Shown one piece after another: positions 1 through 7,683 of a DNA stretch of 64,000 nucleotides; positions within the stretch are counted from its first letter, which is position 1; the number at the start of each line of letters is the position of its first letter. The stretch covers positions 26,299 to 90,298 of the forward strand of contig NZ_FOAT01000002.1 of assembly GCF_900109655.1 (NCBI RefSeq), in the 5' to 3' direction. This DNA comes from Hominimerdicola alba. GTDB taxonomy: Bacteria; Bacillota; Clostridia; Oscillospirales; Ruminococcaceae. The notes beneath the pieces are model-generated. The model was not told where the DNA came from, did not search any database, and was given only the letters and a program-made list of their open reading frames with translations. Position numbers and translations under genes: made by a program.

Positions 1-17
1 TGATTTTGGAGTGGGAT

Positions 18-33
18 TGTTCCACGTGGAACA
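18..33. other. parS: parS centromere-like site
   Basis: The 16-base perfect palindrome TGTTCCACGTGGAACA differs by one base from the known Bacillus subtilis parS sequence (TGTTCCACGTGAAACA). It lies 183 bases upstream of a ParB-family gene. ParB/Spo0J is known to load at such sites and spread along DNA for chromosome segregation. A Noc binding site would instead resemble ATTTCCCGGGAAAT, so the site favours ParB over Noc as the neighbour. Confidence 0.9.
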
Positions 34-215
34 TTTTGCCGCCGACCAGAAATCTTTTCAACCGACAAATCTTCCGCTGAAAACAGGGAGTGCTGTCGCA
101 ACGAAAGGAGAGTCGCAAAAGGGTGTCGGCAAAAGGCGAAATATTCTGGACATAGGTGTATGGAAAATCTGCGGCGGCTGTGGTAAAATCATCTTAACGA
201 AAAGGAGGCAGGAGA

Positions 216-1070
216 ATGAACAGGATAACCGACTTTATAACCAAGGCATTTGTGGAGGTGCAGGAACGTCCCGAGGAAGAACTGCGTGAACTCGGCAGAG
301 TAGTTGACATAGGGGTGGGGGACATTCACCCGAACCCGTCTCAGCCGCGGAAACATTTTTCAGCCGAAGAACTGACCTCGCTGGCGAAAAGCATAACCGC
401 CAACGGCATTATCCAGCCGCTGACGGTTAGGCGAGTTGAAGACGATATCGAGCTGATATCTGGCGAAAGGCGACTGCGTGCCGCGAAGCTGGCGGGGCTG
501 AAGACAGTGCCGTGCATTATCATCAAGGCTGACCGCGGACGATCGGCGGTGCTGGCTTTGCTTGAAAATATCCAGCGAAGTGATCTGAACTGTTTTGAAG
601 AAGCCATCGCCATAAGTGCGCTGATAGACGGCAGGGAAGTCACGCGGGAGGAGGTCTCCATCAAGCTGGGCATGGCGCAGTCCACCATAGCAAACAAACT
701 TCGTCTGCTGAAACTGAGCCGAGAGGAGCAGCAGCTGATAATCGAGCACGGTCTGAGCGAGCGCCATGCGCGGGCTTTGCTGAAAATTACGGACGACGGT
801 CTGCGAAAAGAGATACTGGCGAAGACCATAGGGGGCGGCTGGACGGTGGACGCGCTGGAAAAGTACATAGCCCGACTGGAAAGGGAAGAGCTGAAAAAGT
901 CCAGCTACGAGAAACGCGCTGTCATGCTGAAAGATGTCAGGCTGTTTTTCAACTCCGTCAACAAGGCACTGGAAGTCATGAAGCTGGCTGGCGTGGATGC
1001 CACCGCGAAGCGCATCGACAAGGGGGACTGCATAGAGTATACCATCACTATCAGGAATACCACGGATTGA
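216..1070 (+). CDS. parB: ParB/Spo0J-family chromosome partition protein
   Basis: The 284-residue protein is a DNA-binding CTPase clamp of the ParB family, which binds parS and organises the origin region. An N-terminal ParB/sulfiredoxin-like domain (about residues 30-125) holds the arginine motif GERRLRAAK. A helix-turn-helix follows around residues 145-175 (SIKLGMAQSTIANKL), then a C-terminal dimerisation region. The start is preceded by AAAGGAGG at good spacing. A perfect parS lies just upstream. No parA is present in the window; it may lie to the left. Noc is a close paralogue, but the parS site argues for ParB. The 3' 120 bases of this gene recur 220 bases downstream. Confidence 0.88.
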   Translation: MNRITDFITKAFVEVQERPEEELRELGRVVDIGVGDIHPNPSQPRKHFSAEELTSLAKSITANGIIQPLTVRRVEDDIELISGERRLRAAKLAGLKTVPCIIIKADRGRSAVLALLENIQRSDLNCFEEAIAISALIDGREVTREEVSIKLGMAQSTIANKLRLLKLSREEQQLIIEHGLSERHARALLKITDDGLRKEILAKTIGGGWTVDALEKYIARLEREELKKSSYEKRAVMLKDVRLFFNSVNKALEVMKLAGVDATAKRIDKGDCIEYTITIRNTTD

Positions 1071-1390
1071 GGTCCACGAGATCAGCGGCGGTATATTATA
1101 ATAGTATCGGTGTGGGCTGGCGGATATGTTGAAAACTTAAGCTTAGTGTTGAAAAGATCGGGGTGATCTCAACTCCGTCAACAAGGCGTTGGAGGTCATG
1201 AAGCTTGCGGGGGTGGATGCTACCGCGAAGCGCATCGACAAGGGGGACTGCATAGAGTATACCATAACGATCAGGAATACCACGGATTGAGGTCAGCGAG
1301 ATCGGCGGCGCTGTATTATAATAGTATAGTGGTGAGCAAGAGGAAATGTTGAAAACCCGGATTTAGTGTTGAAAAATTCGGGGTGATTTT
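951..1390 (+). repeat. 220-base tandem duplication spanning the parB 3' end
   Basis: Bases 951-1170 and 1171-1390 align with an offset of exactly 220. Each unit holds the last 39 parB codons plus stop, then GAGGTC..CGAGATC, a TATTATAATAGTAT block, and two TGTTGAAAA motifs. The coding part is nearly identical, while the noncoding part has drifted more. Confidence 0.92.
1171..1290 (+). pseudogene. Orphan copy of the parB C-terminal 39 codons
   Basis: Reading from base 1171, this copy encodes exactly the same 39 C-terminal residues as parB, ending at TGA 1288-1290. The nine base differences I count are all synonymous (for example GCA/GCG, CTG/TTG, GGC/GGG). There is no start codon and an in-frame stop lies at 1150-1152, so the fragment should not be translated. 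Purely silent divergence suggests it comes from a once-functional second parB or from recombination with a diverged allele, not from a recent local slip. Confidence 0.85.
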
Positions 1391-1485
1391 TGTCGGCGGT
1401 ACTCTTGGTGGGGCAACTGTTTTCGTGCCGTATATTAATATAGTATACGAACGGATTTCGGACGCAAAGTTTTCAACATAAAAAA

Positions 1486-1515
1486 CACCGACAGGTTGAA
1501 AATTTCCTGTCGGTG
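1486..1515. terminator. Bidirectional terminator between parB region and sfsA
   Basis: A ten-base perfect stem (CACCGACAGG with CCTGTCGGTG) has a T-run on the plus strand from 1516 and an A-run at 1481-1485 that gives a T-run on the minus strand. It serves convergent transcripts and starts only a few bases past the sfsA stop codon. Confidence 0.9.
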
Positions 1516-1519
1516 TTTT

Positions 1520-2185
1520 TTAGCCTTCTCTCATTCCTGTGATGACCAGTTTGTCGGGTTCGGTGTGGCAGGTGAAGAACAGTACCTTCACACCTGCGGC
1601 TTTTGCTTCTTCCATGGCTGTTCCGAATTCGGGGTGGGTGGCAGTGTTGGGGCGGACTTCCGTTACTCCGTCCATCTGTATCACAAATCCGATGGCGGCA
1701 TTGAAGCCATTGGATTTAGCTTTTATCAGCTCGCGGATATGCTTTACGCCACGCTCGGTGGGGGCATCGGGGAAGTACCCAATGCCGTCGAATTCAAGGG
1801 TACAGCCTTTGATCTCCAGCAGATATTTTTCGTTTCCACGCTCCATATAAAAATCTATTCTGGAATCGCCGTAGGTGAACTCGGGGGTGACTTTGTCGAA
1901 GCCCCGAGTATCCAGCCATTCACGCATGACCTTATTGGGCGCCTGACTGTCGATGTTGAAAAGTACTCCCGTGCTTTTTTTCACAGCCACCAGATCATAG
2001 CGGGTCTTTCTGCCCTCGGTTTTCGGCTCGGTGAGCCAGACTTCACAGCCGGGTATCAGGAGTTCCTTGCACCGACCTGTGTTTTTTACGTGGACTGTTT
2101 CCTGCTGACCGCCCACAATGACTTCGGCTACAAAGCGGTTGGTGCGGGAGAGAAATTCGGCTTTGATGATGTTGGGGTAGGTCAT
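1520..2185 (-). CDS. sfsA: SfsA family DNA/RNA nuclease-like protein
   Basis: The 221-residue protein matches the SfsA family in length (usually 220-240) and layout. It has an N-terminal OB-like part (FLSRTNRFVAEV, then HVKNTGRCKELLIPG) and a C-terminal PD-(D/E)XK-like core with D at DSRIDFYM and E-x-K at YLLEIKGCTLE. SfsA was named for sugar fermentation stimulation in E. coli; its true role is unclear and nuclease activity is inferred from the fold. The gene begins 73 bases after the Nudix gene on the same strand; a TATAAT box lies in that gap, so it may have its own promoter. Confidence 0.92.
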   Translation of the reverse strand: MTYPNIIKAEFLSRTNRFVAEVIVGGQQETVHVKNTGRCKELLIPGCEVWLTEPKTEGRKTRYDLVAVKKSTGVLFNIDSQAPNKVMREWLDTRGFDKVTPEFTYGDSRIDFYMERGNEKYLLEIKGCTLEFDGIGYFPDAPTERGVKHIRELIKAKSNGFNAAIGFVIQMDGVTEVRPNTATHPEFGTAMEEAKAAGVKVLFFTCHTEPDKLVITGMREG

Positions 2186-2258
2186 GGGTAGTTCCTTTCG
2201 TAGTTAGTGATCATTATTATACCGGCGTATTAAGTGGTGTGGTAAAGGGGTAGTCAGA

Positions 2259-2678
2259 TTATTTGATATAGTATCGCTCGGGGTGGAGTTTCAGTATCTC
2301 GAACATATGACCGATGTTGCCCTCGCCTGCGTACTTTTTCATATCGAAGAAATCTTCGGTGAGGGGCAGCCATTCAAGGTCGTTTTCATCGCCGCTGACT
2401 TCGGTGGGCTGAGTCAGCTGACCTGCCCAGACTTCAACATAACAGCCGTCCATGGGGTAATCGAAAGTCATAAGGCGTTCAAGATGTATCTGTTCTCGGG
2501 TTATGGAAGTTTCCTCAAAGAGTTCGCGGTAGGCGGCGTGTTCGCCCTCTTCGCCCTGCTCTATCTTTCCGCCCACCAGATTATACAGCCCCTTGTAGGG
2601 GTCTTTGCGGCGTTTGCACATCAGCCACCGGTCGCCCTCGGGGGAGAGGACTATCATGCAGTTGTAACCTTGTACCAT
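2259..2678 (-). CDS. Nudix hydrolase
   Basis: The 139-residue single-domain protein carries the Nudix box from about residue 37: GGKIEQGE followed by AYRELFEETSI, which matches G-x5-E-x7-REUxEE. Such proteins hydrolyse nucleoside diphosphate-X compounds (oxidised nucleotides, NDP-sugars and others) with Mg2+. The substrate cannot be told from sequence. The gene starts four bases after the stop of the GH36 gene, so the two are almost certainly co-transcribed. An NDP-sugar or sugar-nucleotide clean-up role would fit that context but is only inference. Confidence 0.9.
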   Translation of the reverse strand: MVQGYNCMIVLSPEGDRWLMCKRRKDPYKGLYNLVGGKIEQGEEGEHAAYRELFEETSITREQIHLERLMTFDYPMDGCYVEVWAGQLTQPTEVSGDENDLEWLPLTEDFFDMKKYAGEGNIGHMFEILKLHPERYYIK

Positions 2679-2682
2679 GGGG

Positions 2683-4893
2683 TCACTTCCTTACAAAATG
2701 GAGTATCTTAGAGGAGTAGTCGCCGCTTATGCCGTCAACACCCCATATCTTTGCGCAGTTGATACCTGCGTTCATAAGTGCCGCACCCGATATCAGCTTG
2801 TCGGGCTCGCTTTCCTCATAGTAGTAAGCATCGGGGTCGAGACCTTTGAGCTTTATCCTGCGGGAGCGGTAGTTGGGTCTTGCCATTACCTGCACGAATT
2901 CAAACAGGGCTTCGCTCTTGTCCTTTGCCACGAACATCCATGCGTCCCAGGTGTTGTCTTCAAACATATTGCCTATGCGGTAGTGGTCGCCTGTGCGTAC
3001 AAGGGGGTTATACTTTTTGAATTCATCTATCTGGGCGGGTATCATATCCCTGTCTTCCTGCGGGATACGGGTGACATCGAGTTCGTAGCCGAAAGTTCCC
3101 ACCATGGCAACGTGCCCCCTTGTTCTGAAAGGAGTGTTTCTGCCGACGGTATGGTTGGGGCAGTCGGAAACGTGTGCGCCCATCGTCGAACAGGGGTAGC
3201 ATATGGAAGTGCCGTGCTGTATTTTAAGGCGCTCGATGGCGTCGGTATCGTCGGAGCACCATATCTGCGGGGAGAAATAGAGCATACCTGGGTCAAACCT
3301 TGCGCCGCCGCCCGAGCAGTTTTCCAGCAGGATATGGGGATAATCGGTGGTGAGCCTGCCCATGAGGTCGTATACACCTAGGACGTATCTGTGCCAGAGT
3401 TCCCGCTGTCTTTCAGGGGGGAGAGCAGCTGAGCCAACTTCGGTGAGCTGGCGGTTCATATCCCATTTGATGTATTCGATGTTGGCATTATCAAGGATAT
3501 TCTTCATCATGGAGTATACGTAGTCGCGGACTTCCTTGCGGGAGTAATCCAGAACGTACTGCTCGCGGCAGAGGGTCATATCTCTGCCCTGTATCTGTAT
3601 AGCCCAGTCGGGGTGGGCGCGGTAGAGGTCGGAATCGGGGGAGACCATTTCGGGTTCAAACCAGAGACCGAACTTCATGCCCAGCTTGTTTACTTCATCA
3701 ACGAGGTGCTTCAAGCCGCCCTGGAGTTTCTTCTCGTATACGAACCAGTCGCCGAGAGAGGAATTATCGGAATCCCTGTGACCGAACCAGCCGTCATCAA
3801 GCACAAGCATTTCAATACCCAGCTTTGAAGCTTCCTTTGCGATGGAGAGTATCTTATCGGTGTTGAAATCAAAGTAGGTAGCTTCCCAGTTGTTGATAAG
3901 TATGGGGCGGCGTTTGTTTTTGTACTCGCCGCGGATAAGGTTCTCGCGGTAGAGGTCATGGAAAATTCTGGACATTTTACCTATGCCCTCATCGGAGTGT
4001 ACCATAACAACTTCGGGGGCGGTGAAAGTTTCGCCCGATTCAAGGAGCCATTCAAAATCAAGGGGATTTATGCCCATAACAAAGCGGGTCTTTTTGTGCT
4101 GTGTGACTTCTGCCTGAGCGATGAAATTTCCCGAGTAGACAAAGTTGAAACCGAACACCTCGCCCCTGTCTTCATCGGAGTTATGTTCGCATAGAGCGGC
4201 GAAGGGGTTGTTCTGGTGGGAGGATTCACCGCGGCAGGAATCGATGCTCTGTTTGCCGTGGTGAAGGGGAGCGCGCTCGATATGGCGTTCTCTAGCCCAT
4301 GAGCCGTTCAGAGTTATCATATCAAATTTATCGGTATCGAATTCAACACAGGCTGAAAGGGCGCGGGTCAGCTTGATTGGCTTATCAGAAGTATTTTTGA
4401 ACCTCACCGACCTTGTGATGACATCGAGTTTTTCAAATACCGAATATACCAGCACAGCTTCAAGACCTGTGTGGGCATCTTTCATGGTGACTTCAAGGGT
4501 CTGGGCGGGACTTTTTTCGGTGGCGAAAGTTGCGGGCATACCCTCAAGAGCGGGCTTGCCGTCGAAAATCCTGTGGCTCACATATCTGAGGTCACAGGTG
4601 GACATACCATCGCTGTCAAGTATCTTCAATGTGCTTTCACGGTAATCGCCGATACCGAAGCATGGATATTCAAAGGGTGTGGTATCGAGATAAACAGCTC
4701 TGTCACGGTTGTTTTTCTCGGGGGTGAAAGGGCTTTCGTCAAAGCGCAGCAGCCAGTCCATATCCTCATCGGGGACTTTTTTGCCGTAGTAAACATGGCC
4801 GAGATATTCGCCGTTTATCACCTTGAACATATAGTCGGTGTTATTGGCGCGAAGTTTGAATGAACGTTCTTTTTCGTTGTAGGTTATACTCAT
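2683..4893 (-). CDS. GH36 alpha-galactosidase
   Basis: At 736 residues this has the full length of clan GH-D, family 36 enzymes, which release galactose from raffinose-family sugars and galactomannan oligosaccharides. The N-terminal beta-supersandwich (about 1-320) leads into a TIM barrel that starts near ILINNWEATYFDF. The catalytic nucleophile Asp lies in the KWDMNR motif and the acid/base Asp in WCSDDTDAIER. LENCSGGGARFDPGM is also family-typical. No signal peptide is visible, so the enzyme acts on imported sugars. The start follows GGAGG at about seven bases. A good promoter sits 40-70 bases upstream. Confidence 0.93.
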   Translation of the reverse strand: MSITYNEKERSFKLRANNTDYMFKVINGEYLGHVYYGKKVPDEDMDWLLRFDESPFTPEKNNRDRAVYLDTTPFEYPCFGIGDYRESTLKILDSDGMSTCDLRYVSHRIFDGKPALEGMPATFATEKSPAQTLEVTMKDAHTGLEAVLVYSVFEKLDVITRSVRFKNTSDKPIKLTRALSACVEFDTDKFDMITLNGSWARERHIERAPLHHGKQSIDSCRGESSHQNNPFAALCEHNSDEDRGEVFGFNFVYSGNFIAQAEVTQHKKTRFVMGINPLDFEWLLESGETFTAPEVVMVHSDEGIGKMSRIFHDLYRENLIRGEYKNKRRPILINNWEATYFDFNTDKILSIAKEASKLGIEMLVLDDGWFGHRDSDNSSLGDWFVYEKKLQGGLKHLVDEVNKLGMKFGLWFEPEMVSPDSDLYRAHPDWAIQIQGRDMTLCREQYVLDYSRKEVRDYVYSMMKNILDNANIEYIKWDMNRQLTEVGSAALPPERQRELWHRYVLGVYDLMGRLTTDYPHILLENCSGGGARFDPGMLYFSPQIWCSDDTDAIERLKIQHGTSICYPCSTMGAHVSDCPNHTVGRNTPFRTRGHVAMVGTFGYELDVTRIPQEDRDMIPAQIDEFKKYNPLVRTGDHYRIGNMFEDNTWDAWMFVAKDKSEALFEFVQVMARPNYRSRRIKLKGLDPDAYYYEESEPDKLISGAALMNAGINCAKIWGVDGISGDYSSKILHFVRK

Positions 4894-4932
4894 GATGGTA
4901 CCTCCGTAGGATAAAATTCAGGTGTTTCCACA

Positions 4933-4961
4933 ATTGTACCAGAAAACGGCAGAATTTTCAA
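4933..4961 (-). promoter_or_regulatory. Promoter of the GH36-Nudix transcript
   Basis: On the minus strand, TTGAAA (4956-4961) and TACAAT (4933-4938) are separated by 17 bases. The start codon is 40 bases downstream of the -10 box with an ordinary GGAGG site. Confidence 0.75.
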
Positions 4962-5590
4962 CAGCTGTAATCGATTTAAGATAGATTTTATATTGTGAAT
5001 TTTTTGTAAAGCGTCGCGAAAACGCCCAAAAATGGATTTTTCCGCGTTATCGGAATGTCATTTTTATTACTGTTTTATTACAGTTGAATACGGATGTCAA
5101 ATTGACGATGGGTGTTTGAAGTACGTCTTTTGGGACAGGCTGTGTAACTCTTTGATTACAACTTGGTAACACTAATGGGAGAAAAAAAGGACGATTGTTG
5201 AAACGGGAAAAGTTTTCAACAATAAAATGGGGTTATAGCAGTTTATACACCCTCTTTTCAACAGTTTCAACAGAGTTTTCAACAATTTTGAAAATGGGGA
5301 TGTTGAGTTTCAACTGTCCAAAAAAGTTCTTGTTACCGTTTTTTAACCGTTTGTTACTTAACGCGGGCAAATAGTAACAAAAAACTGTAACAGATACGAA
5401 AATTTCCCGAATCATAGGGGTTTTACGGATGCAGATTAAAGAGTTTGTATAGTGGAGTAAACAAAAAAATTAAAATGGGGTTGTGTAAAACATAGAAGTT
5501 TTTGTTAGGGGTTGACAAGGTTATAAGGCGCGGTAATTAACCTGCGTACTAAATAAACTAAGCTGTTTTATGCCTGAACCGAGTGCTGAT
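4962..5590. other. AT-rich intergenic DNA with repeated TTTTCAACA and GTAAC words
   Basis: I see no convincing gene in this 630-base stretch. It holds many copies of TTTTCAACA or its complement, including a near-palindrome at about 5197-5222 (TTGTTGAAA, spacer, GTTTTCAACAA), and several GTAAC/GTTAC words at 5140-5395. The short reading frames here look accidental. Confidence 0.6.
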
Positions 5591-5592
5591 TA

Positions 5593-5621
5593 TTGACAAT
5601 CTATACCCAACATGATATACT
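5593..5621 (+). promoter_or_regulatory. Promoter of the small orphan gene
   Basis: TTGACA (5593-5598) and TATACT (5616-5621) are 17 bases apart. The next start codon is at 5697 and is preceded by CAGGAGG. Confidence 0.8.
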
Positions 5622-5696
5622 TATACTGCGAATTACAGGTAGTAAGTAATTTGTTTTGCTATTAGGGCATTATAATTAATTTCAGGAGGGTTAAAA

Positions 5697-6116
5697 ATGG
5701 ATCCATATGAAATAATTCCCGGTAAAAGTGTGGGCAGATACGATATAGGTGCAGGTTATGATGGTATTATTGAACTCCTTCGTATTGAAAACATACCATA
5801 TAAAACAGCTGATAATAACTATGTGAAAAAAATAATCACAGCTGATATTATTTTCTGGTTTGAAAATGGAGAACTGATACAGATAATGGTACGCAATGAT
5901 TTCAAAGGTAAAGTAAATGGAAAGGTCGGTATTGGTTCTTATCTGAGGGATGTTGAAAAGTACATTGGGAAACCTGTAGAAAGCGGGCAGATCATCGAGA
6001 TGGTATATATAATAAAAGATCTTCCCGGTATTAGTTTTGGATTACAGGATAATGATATTGATGAGGAATGGGATGAAAAAAATGCGCCGATAGAAAATAT
6101 CTTTGTGTTTAAATAA
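5697..6116 (+). CDS. Small acidic hypothetical protein
   Basis: I do not recognise this 139-residue protein with certainty. It has no signal peptide or membrane segment. It begins MDPYEIIPGKSVGRYDIG, and a second similar pattern, KVGIGSYLRDVEKYIGKP, lies in the middle. That G-x-S/Y-x(2)-DV-x(2)-hydrophobic-GKP pattern recalls SmpA/BLIP-like folds found in some immunity-type proteins; this is a guess from pattern only. A strong promoter and CAGGAGG site support expression. Codons favour A/T in third position more than in its neighbours, and the gene stands alone between AT-rich DNA and repeats, which hints at recent acquisition. Confidence 0.75.
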   Translation: MDPYEIIPGKSVGRYDIGAGYDGIIELLRIENIPYKTADNNYVKKIITADIIFWFENGELIQIMVRNDFKGKVNGKVGIGSYLRDVEKYIGKPVESGQIIEMVYIIKDLPGISFGLQDNDIDEEWDEKNAPIENIFVFK

Positions 6117-6122
6117 TAGTGA

Positions 6123-6176
6123 ACTTCCGCCCTGTCAAAAGGCGCGTCACGCGGTCGACGAAGTCACCGCTACAAA
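6123..6176 (+). repeat. Dispersed repeat R1, copy a
   Basis: This 54-base sequence (ACTTCCGCCCTGTCAAAAGG through CACCGCTACAAA) matches bases 24661-24715 with only a few changes. It contains the word ACGCGGTCGACG in both copies. It lies between a gene end and a terminator and has no coding potential I can support. Confidence 0.85.
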
Positions 6177-6258
6177 CTATCCGCATAAATATAAGATCAT
6201 GCAACATCAAGGGACGATTTATTTCTCCGCAATCGCGGAAAAGTTTTCAACAAAAAAA

Positions 6259-6291
6259 CACGGATGCTGTTGAAAAACAACCGCATCCGTG
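6259..6291 (-). terminator. Terminator of the phosphoribosyltransferase-like gene
   Basis: On the minus strand CACGGATGC and GCATCCGTG pair, with GTTG/CAAC extending the stem inside. A run of seven T follows (A at 6252-6258 on the plus strand). Confidence 0.9.
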
Positions 6292-6299
6292 AAAAATCA

Positions 6300-6929
6300 T
6301 CAAAGTTTGGAATAACCGAAACTGTTTATCAGAGCATCGACTTTCTGGCTGTTTTTGCACATGGGGCACACATTAGCGGGGAAAGTCTGATAGTTGGGAA
6401 GATCCTTGTCGGTGAACAGCGCGTGTATCGGGATATCGTCAAACTTTTCGATAGCCGAGAATATCGCGCCAACAGCTGCAAGCTTGCCGTTGTAGTACTG
6501 CAGACAATCAACAGCACGCCTGATACTCTTACCTGTCGAAGCGCTGGATATCAGAAGGAGTATCTGCTTGCCCCATACCTTCTTCTGCGTGTTGTCGCGG
6601 AAGATCATCTGATTAACGGCGTTGAGTTCGGGGGTGATGAGGTTGATATCCTCGCCTTTGTTTATGCCCGCCTGAGAAAGATATTCAGCCAGAAAACCGC
6701 CGAGAATCTCTGTACCTTCAAGACAGATTATCGTTTCGATATTGGTGTTGGCATAAGTGCTGCCAAGCTCCTGAGCGGCTTCCTTTGCCATCTTCAGGCT
6801 GGTCTTTATTGATGTCATGTCAACATAATAATTTACGTGGGAGTGGTTCGTAGCAAAATGCCCCGGGATAACTCCTATCTGCACCTTTTTATTCTTGACC
6901 GACTGTATAGTCTGCAAACGCTCTTCCAT
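6300..6929 (-). CDS. Phosphoribosyltransferase-like protein
   Basis: The 209-residue protein has a type I phosphoribosyltransferase look: GHFATNHSHVNYYVDM, then ETIICLEGTEILGGFLAE as a substrate loop, then ILLLISSASTGKSI in the place of the PRPP-binding motif (usually VDDxxxTG). In that motif the two acidic residues are replaced by I-S-S, so catalysis is in doubt. The C-terminus carries CPMCKNSQK, a possible half zinc site. Such proteins are often labelled orotate phosphoribosyltransferase in clostridia, but I would not transfer that function. It has its own promoter, a leader of about 190 bases that holds a 100-base palindrome, and a strong terminator, so it is monocistronic. Confidence 0.75.
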   Translation of the reverse strand: MEERLQTIQSVKNKKVQIGVIPGHFATNHSHVNYYVDMTSIKTSLKMAKEAAQELGSTYANTNIETIICLEGTEILGGFLAEYLSQAGINKGEDINLITPELNAVNQMIFRDNTQKKVWGKQILLLISSASTGKSIRRAVDCLQYYNGKLAAVGAIFSAIEKFDDIPIHALFTDKDLPNYQTFPANVCPMCKNSQKVDALINSFGYSKL

Positions 6930-6970
6930 TGTGAATATTCCTCCTTTTAGATAACAGGGTTGGTATTTAT

Positions 6971-7070
6971 ATGGTAAACGACATATAAATTTTCACTTAG
7001 ACCGACCGCAGATGCTATGCTTTTTGTAGCTGTGGTTGGGATAAGTAAGAAAATTTATGTCGTTTAACAT
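6971..7070. repeat. 100-base imperfect palindrome, copy A
   Basis: The arms (ATGGTAAACGACATATAAAT at the left, ATGTCGTTTAACAT at the right) fold over about 41 bases around a loop near GCTATGCTTTTTGTAG. The same element occurs at 12676-12775. The flanks also pair weakly (CAGGG at the left, CCCTG at the right). Here it sits in the leader of the 6300-6929 gene, between its promoter and start codon. Confidence 0.9.
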
Positions 7071-7125
7071 AATCCTGCCCTGCAAAGATCATTTTAATGC
7101 GAAAGTTTTCGTTTCGGGTATATAT

Positions 7126-7154
7126 ATTATAACATATTTTTTCGCAATTGTAAA
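7126..7154 (-). promoter_or_regulatory. Promoter of the phosphoribosyltransferase-like gene
   Basis: On the minus strand TTTACA (7149-7154) and TATAAT (7126-7131) are 17 bases apart. Confidence 0.8.
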
Positions 7155-7367
7155 GATATTGTTAAACAAATTTAACCCGAGTTGTTTGTGCATAACGTCC
7201 CTGGTACTTGACTTTTTTTGATTTTGTGGGGTTCTGCGGAAACAAAATGAACATATTTTTGTTTGTTGGGGTGAATTGTTATGCGGAAGATAGCAGCGTT
7301 TGATGGTGCATAATGTCATATTTATGCGGACAGTTTGTGTGTGGGGGTGTCGCACCTCATTTCTCGG

Positions 7368-7492
7368 GTTTGTGCGGGGACTTGTCGCCCCTGGCGGGTC
7401 GAGTCATCGGAGACGCTTCGCTGTCCGATGACGGGCGCGGCAATAATATCCGCAAATAGAAAGAGCGTGGACGGTTGATTTGTCCACGCTCG
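7368..7492 (-). repeat. Modular repeat R2, copy a
   Basis: Read on the minus strand, this has three modules: a terminator-like hairpin CGAGCGTGGAC..GTCCACGCTC, then a shared TTTCTATNTGCG..TATTGCCGCGCCCG stretch, then a private hairpin (TCATCGGACAG..CTCCGATGA), then a shared AGGGGCGACAA..CGCACAAAC tail. The plus-strand copy at 24720-24868 keeps the shared parts but has a different private hairpin. Confidence 0.85.
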
Positions 7493-7683
7493 ATTTTTTT
7501 ATTGCCGCGCCCTATTTAGTCGGAAGGTAGCTGTTTTATTTATTGCTTAGTTGCCGCTTCGCTTTTGTGCCTTGACCGAGAGGCTCTGCCTCTCGAGCTC
7601 TCCGCAAGCCTGCTAGCGCGAGGCTTGACCGCGCGCTTTGATTCGCGGCATAGTTTGTTTAGTGCGCAGGTTTGTTACCGCGC
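7493..7683. other. Hairpin-rich intergenic DNA
   Basis: No gene is visible. Two adjacent inverted repeats lie at about 7579-7597 (CGAGAGGC with GCCTCTCG) and 7603-7626 (CAAGCC with GGCTTG). They sit directly downstream of rqcH on the minus strand and could act as its 3' end, though no clear T-run follows. Confidence 0.6.

Noticed and set aside
11-289. A 92-codon frame over parS and the parB start
   Set aside because: It overlaps the parB start in another frame; parB has a good binding site and clear family motifs.
1496-2191. A 231-codon plus-strand frame across sfsA
   Set aside because: It is a shadow of sfsA, which is recognised on the minus strand by its domain motifs.
7089-7355. An 88-codon frame on the minus strand near 7.2 kb
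   Set aside because: It overlaps the promoter of the phosphoribosyltransferase-like gene and has low-complexity, gene-unlike composition.
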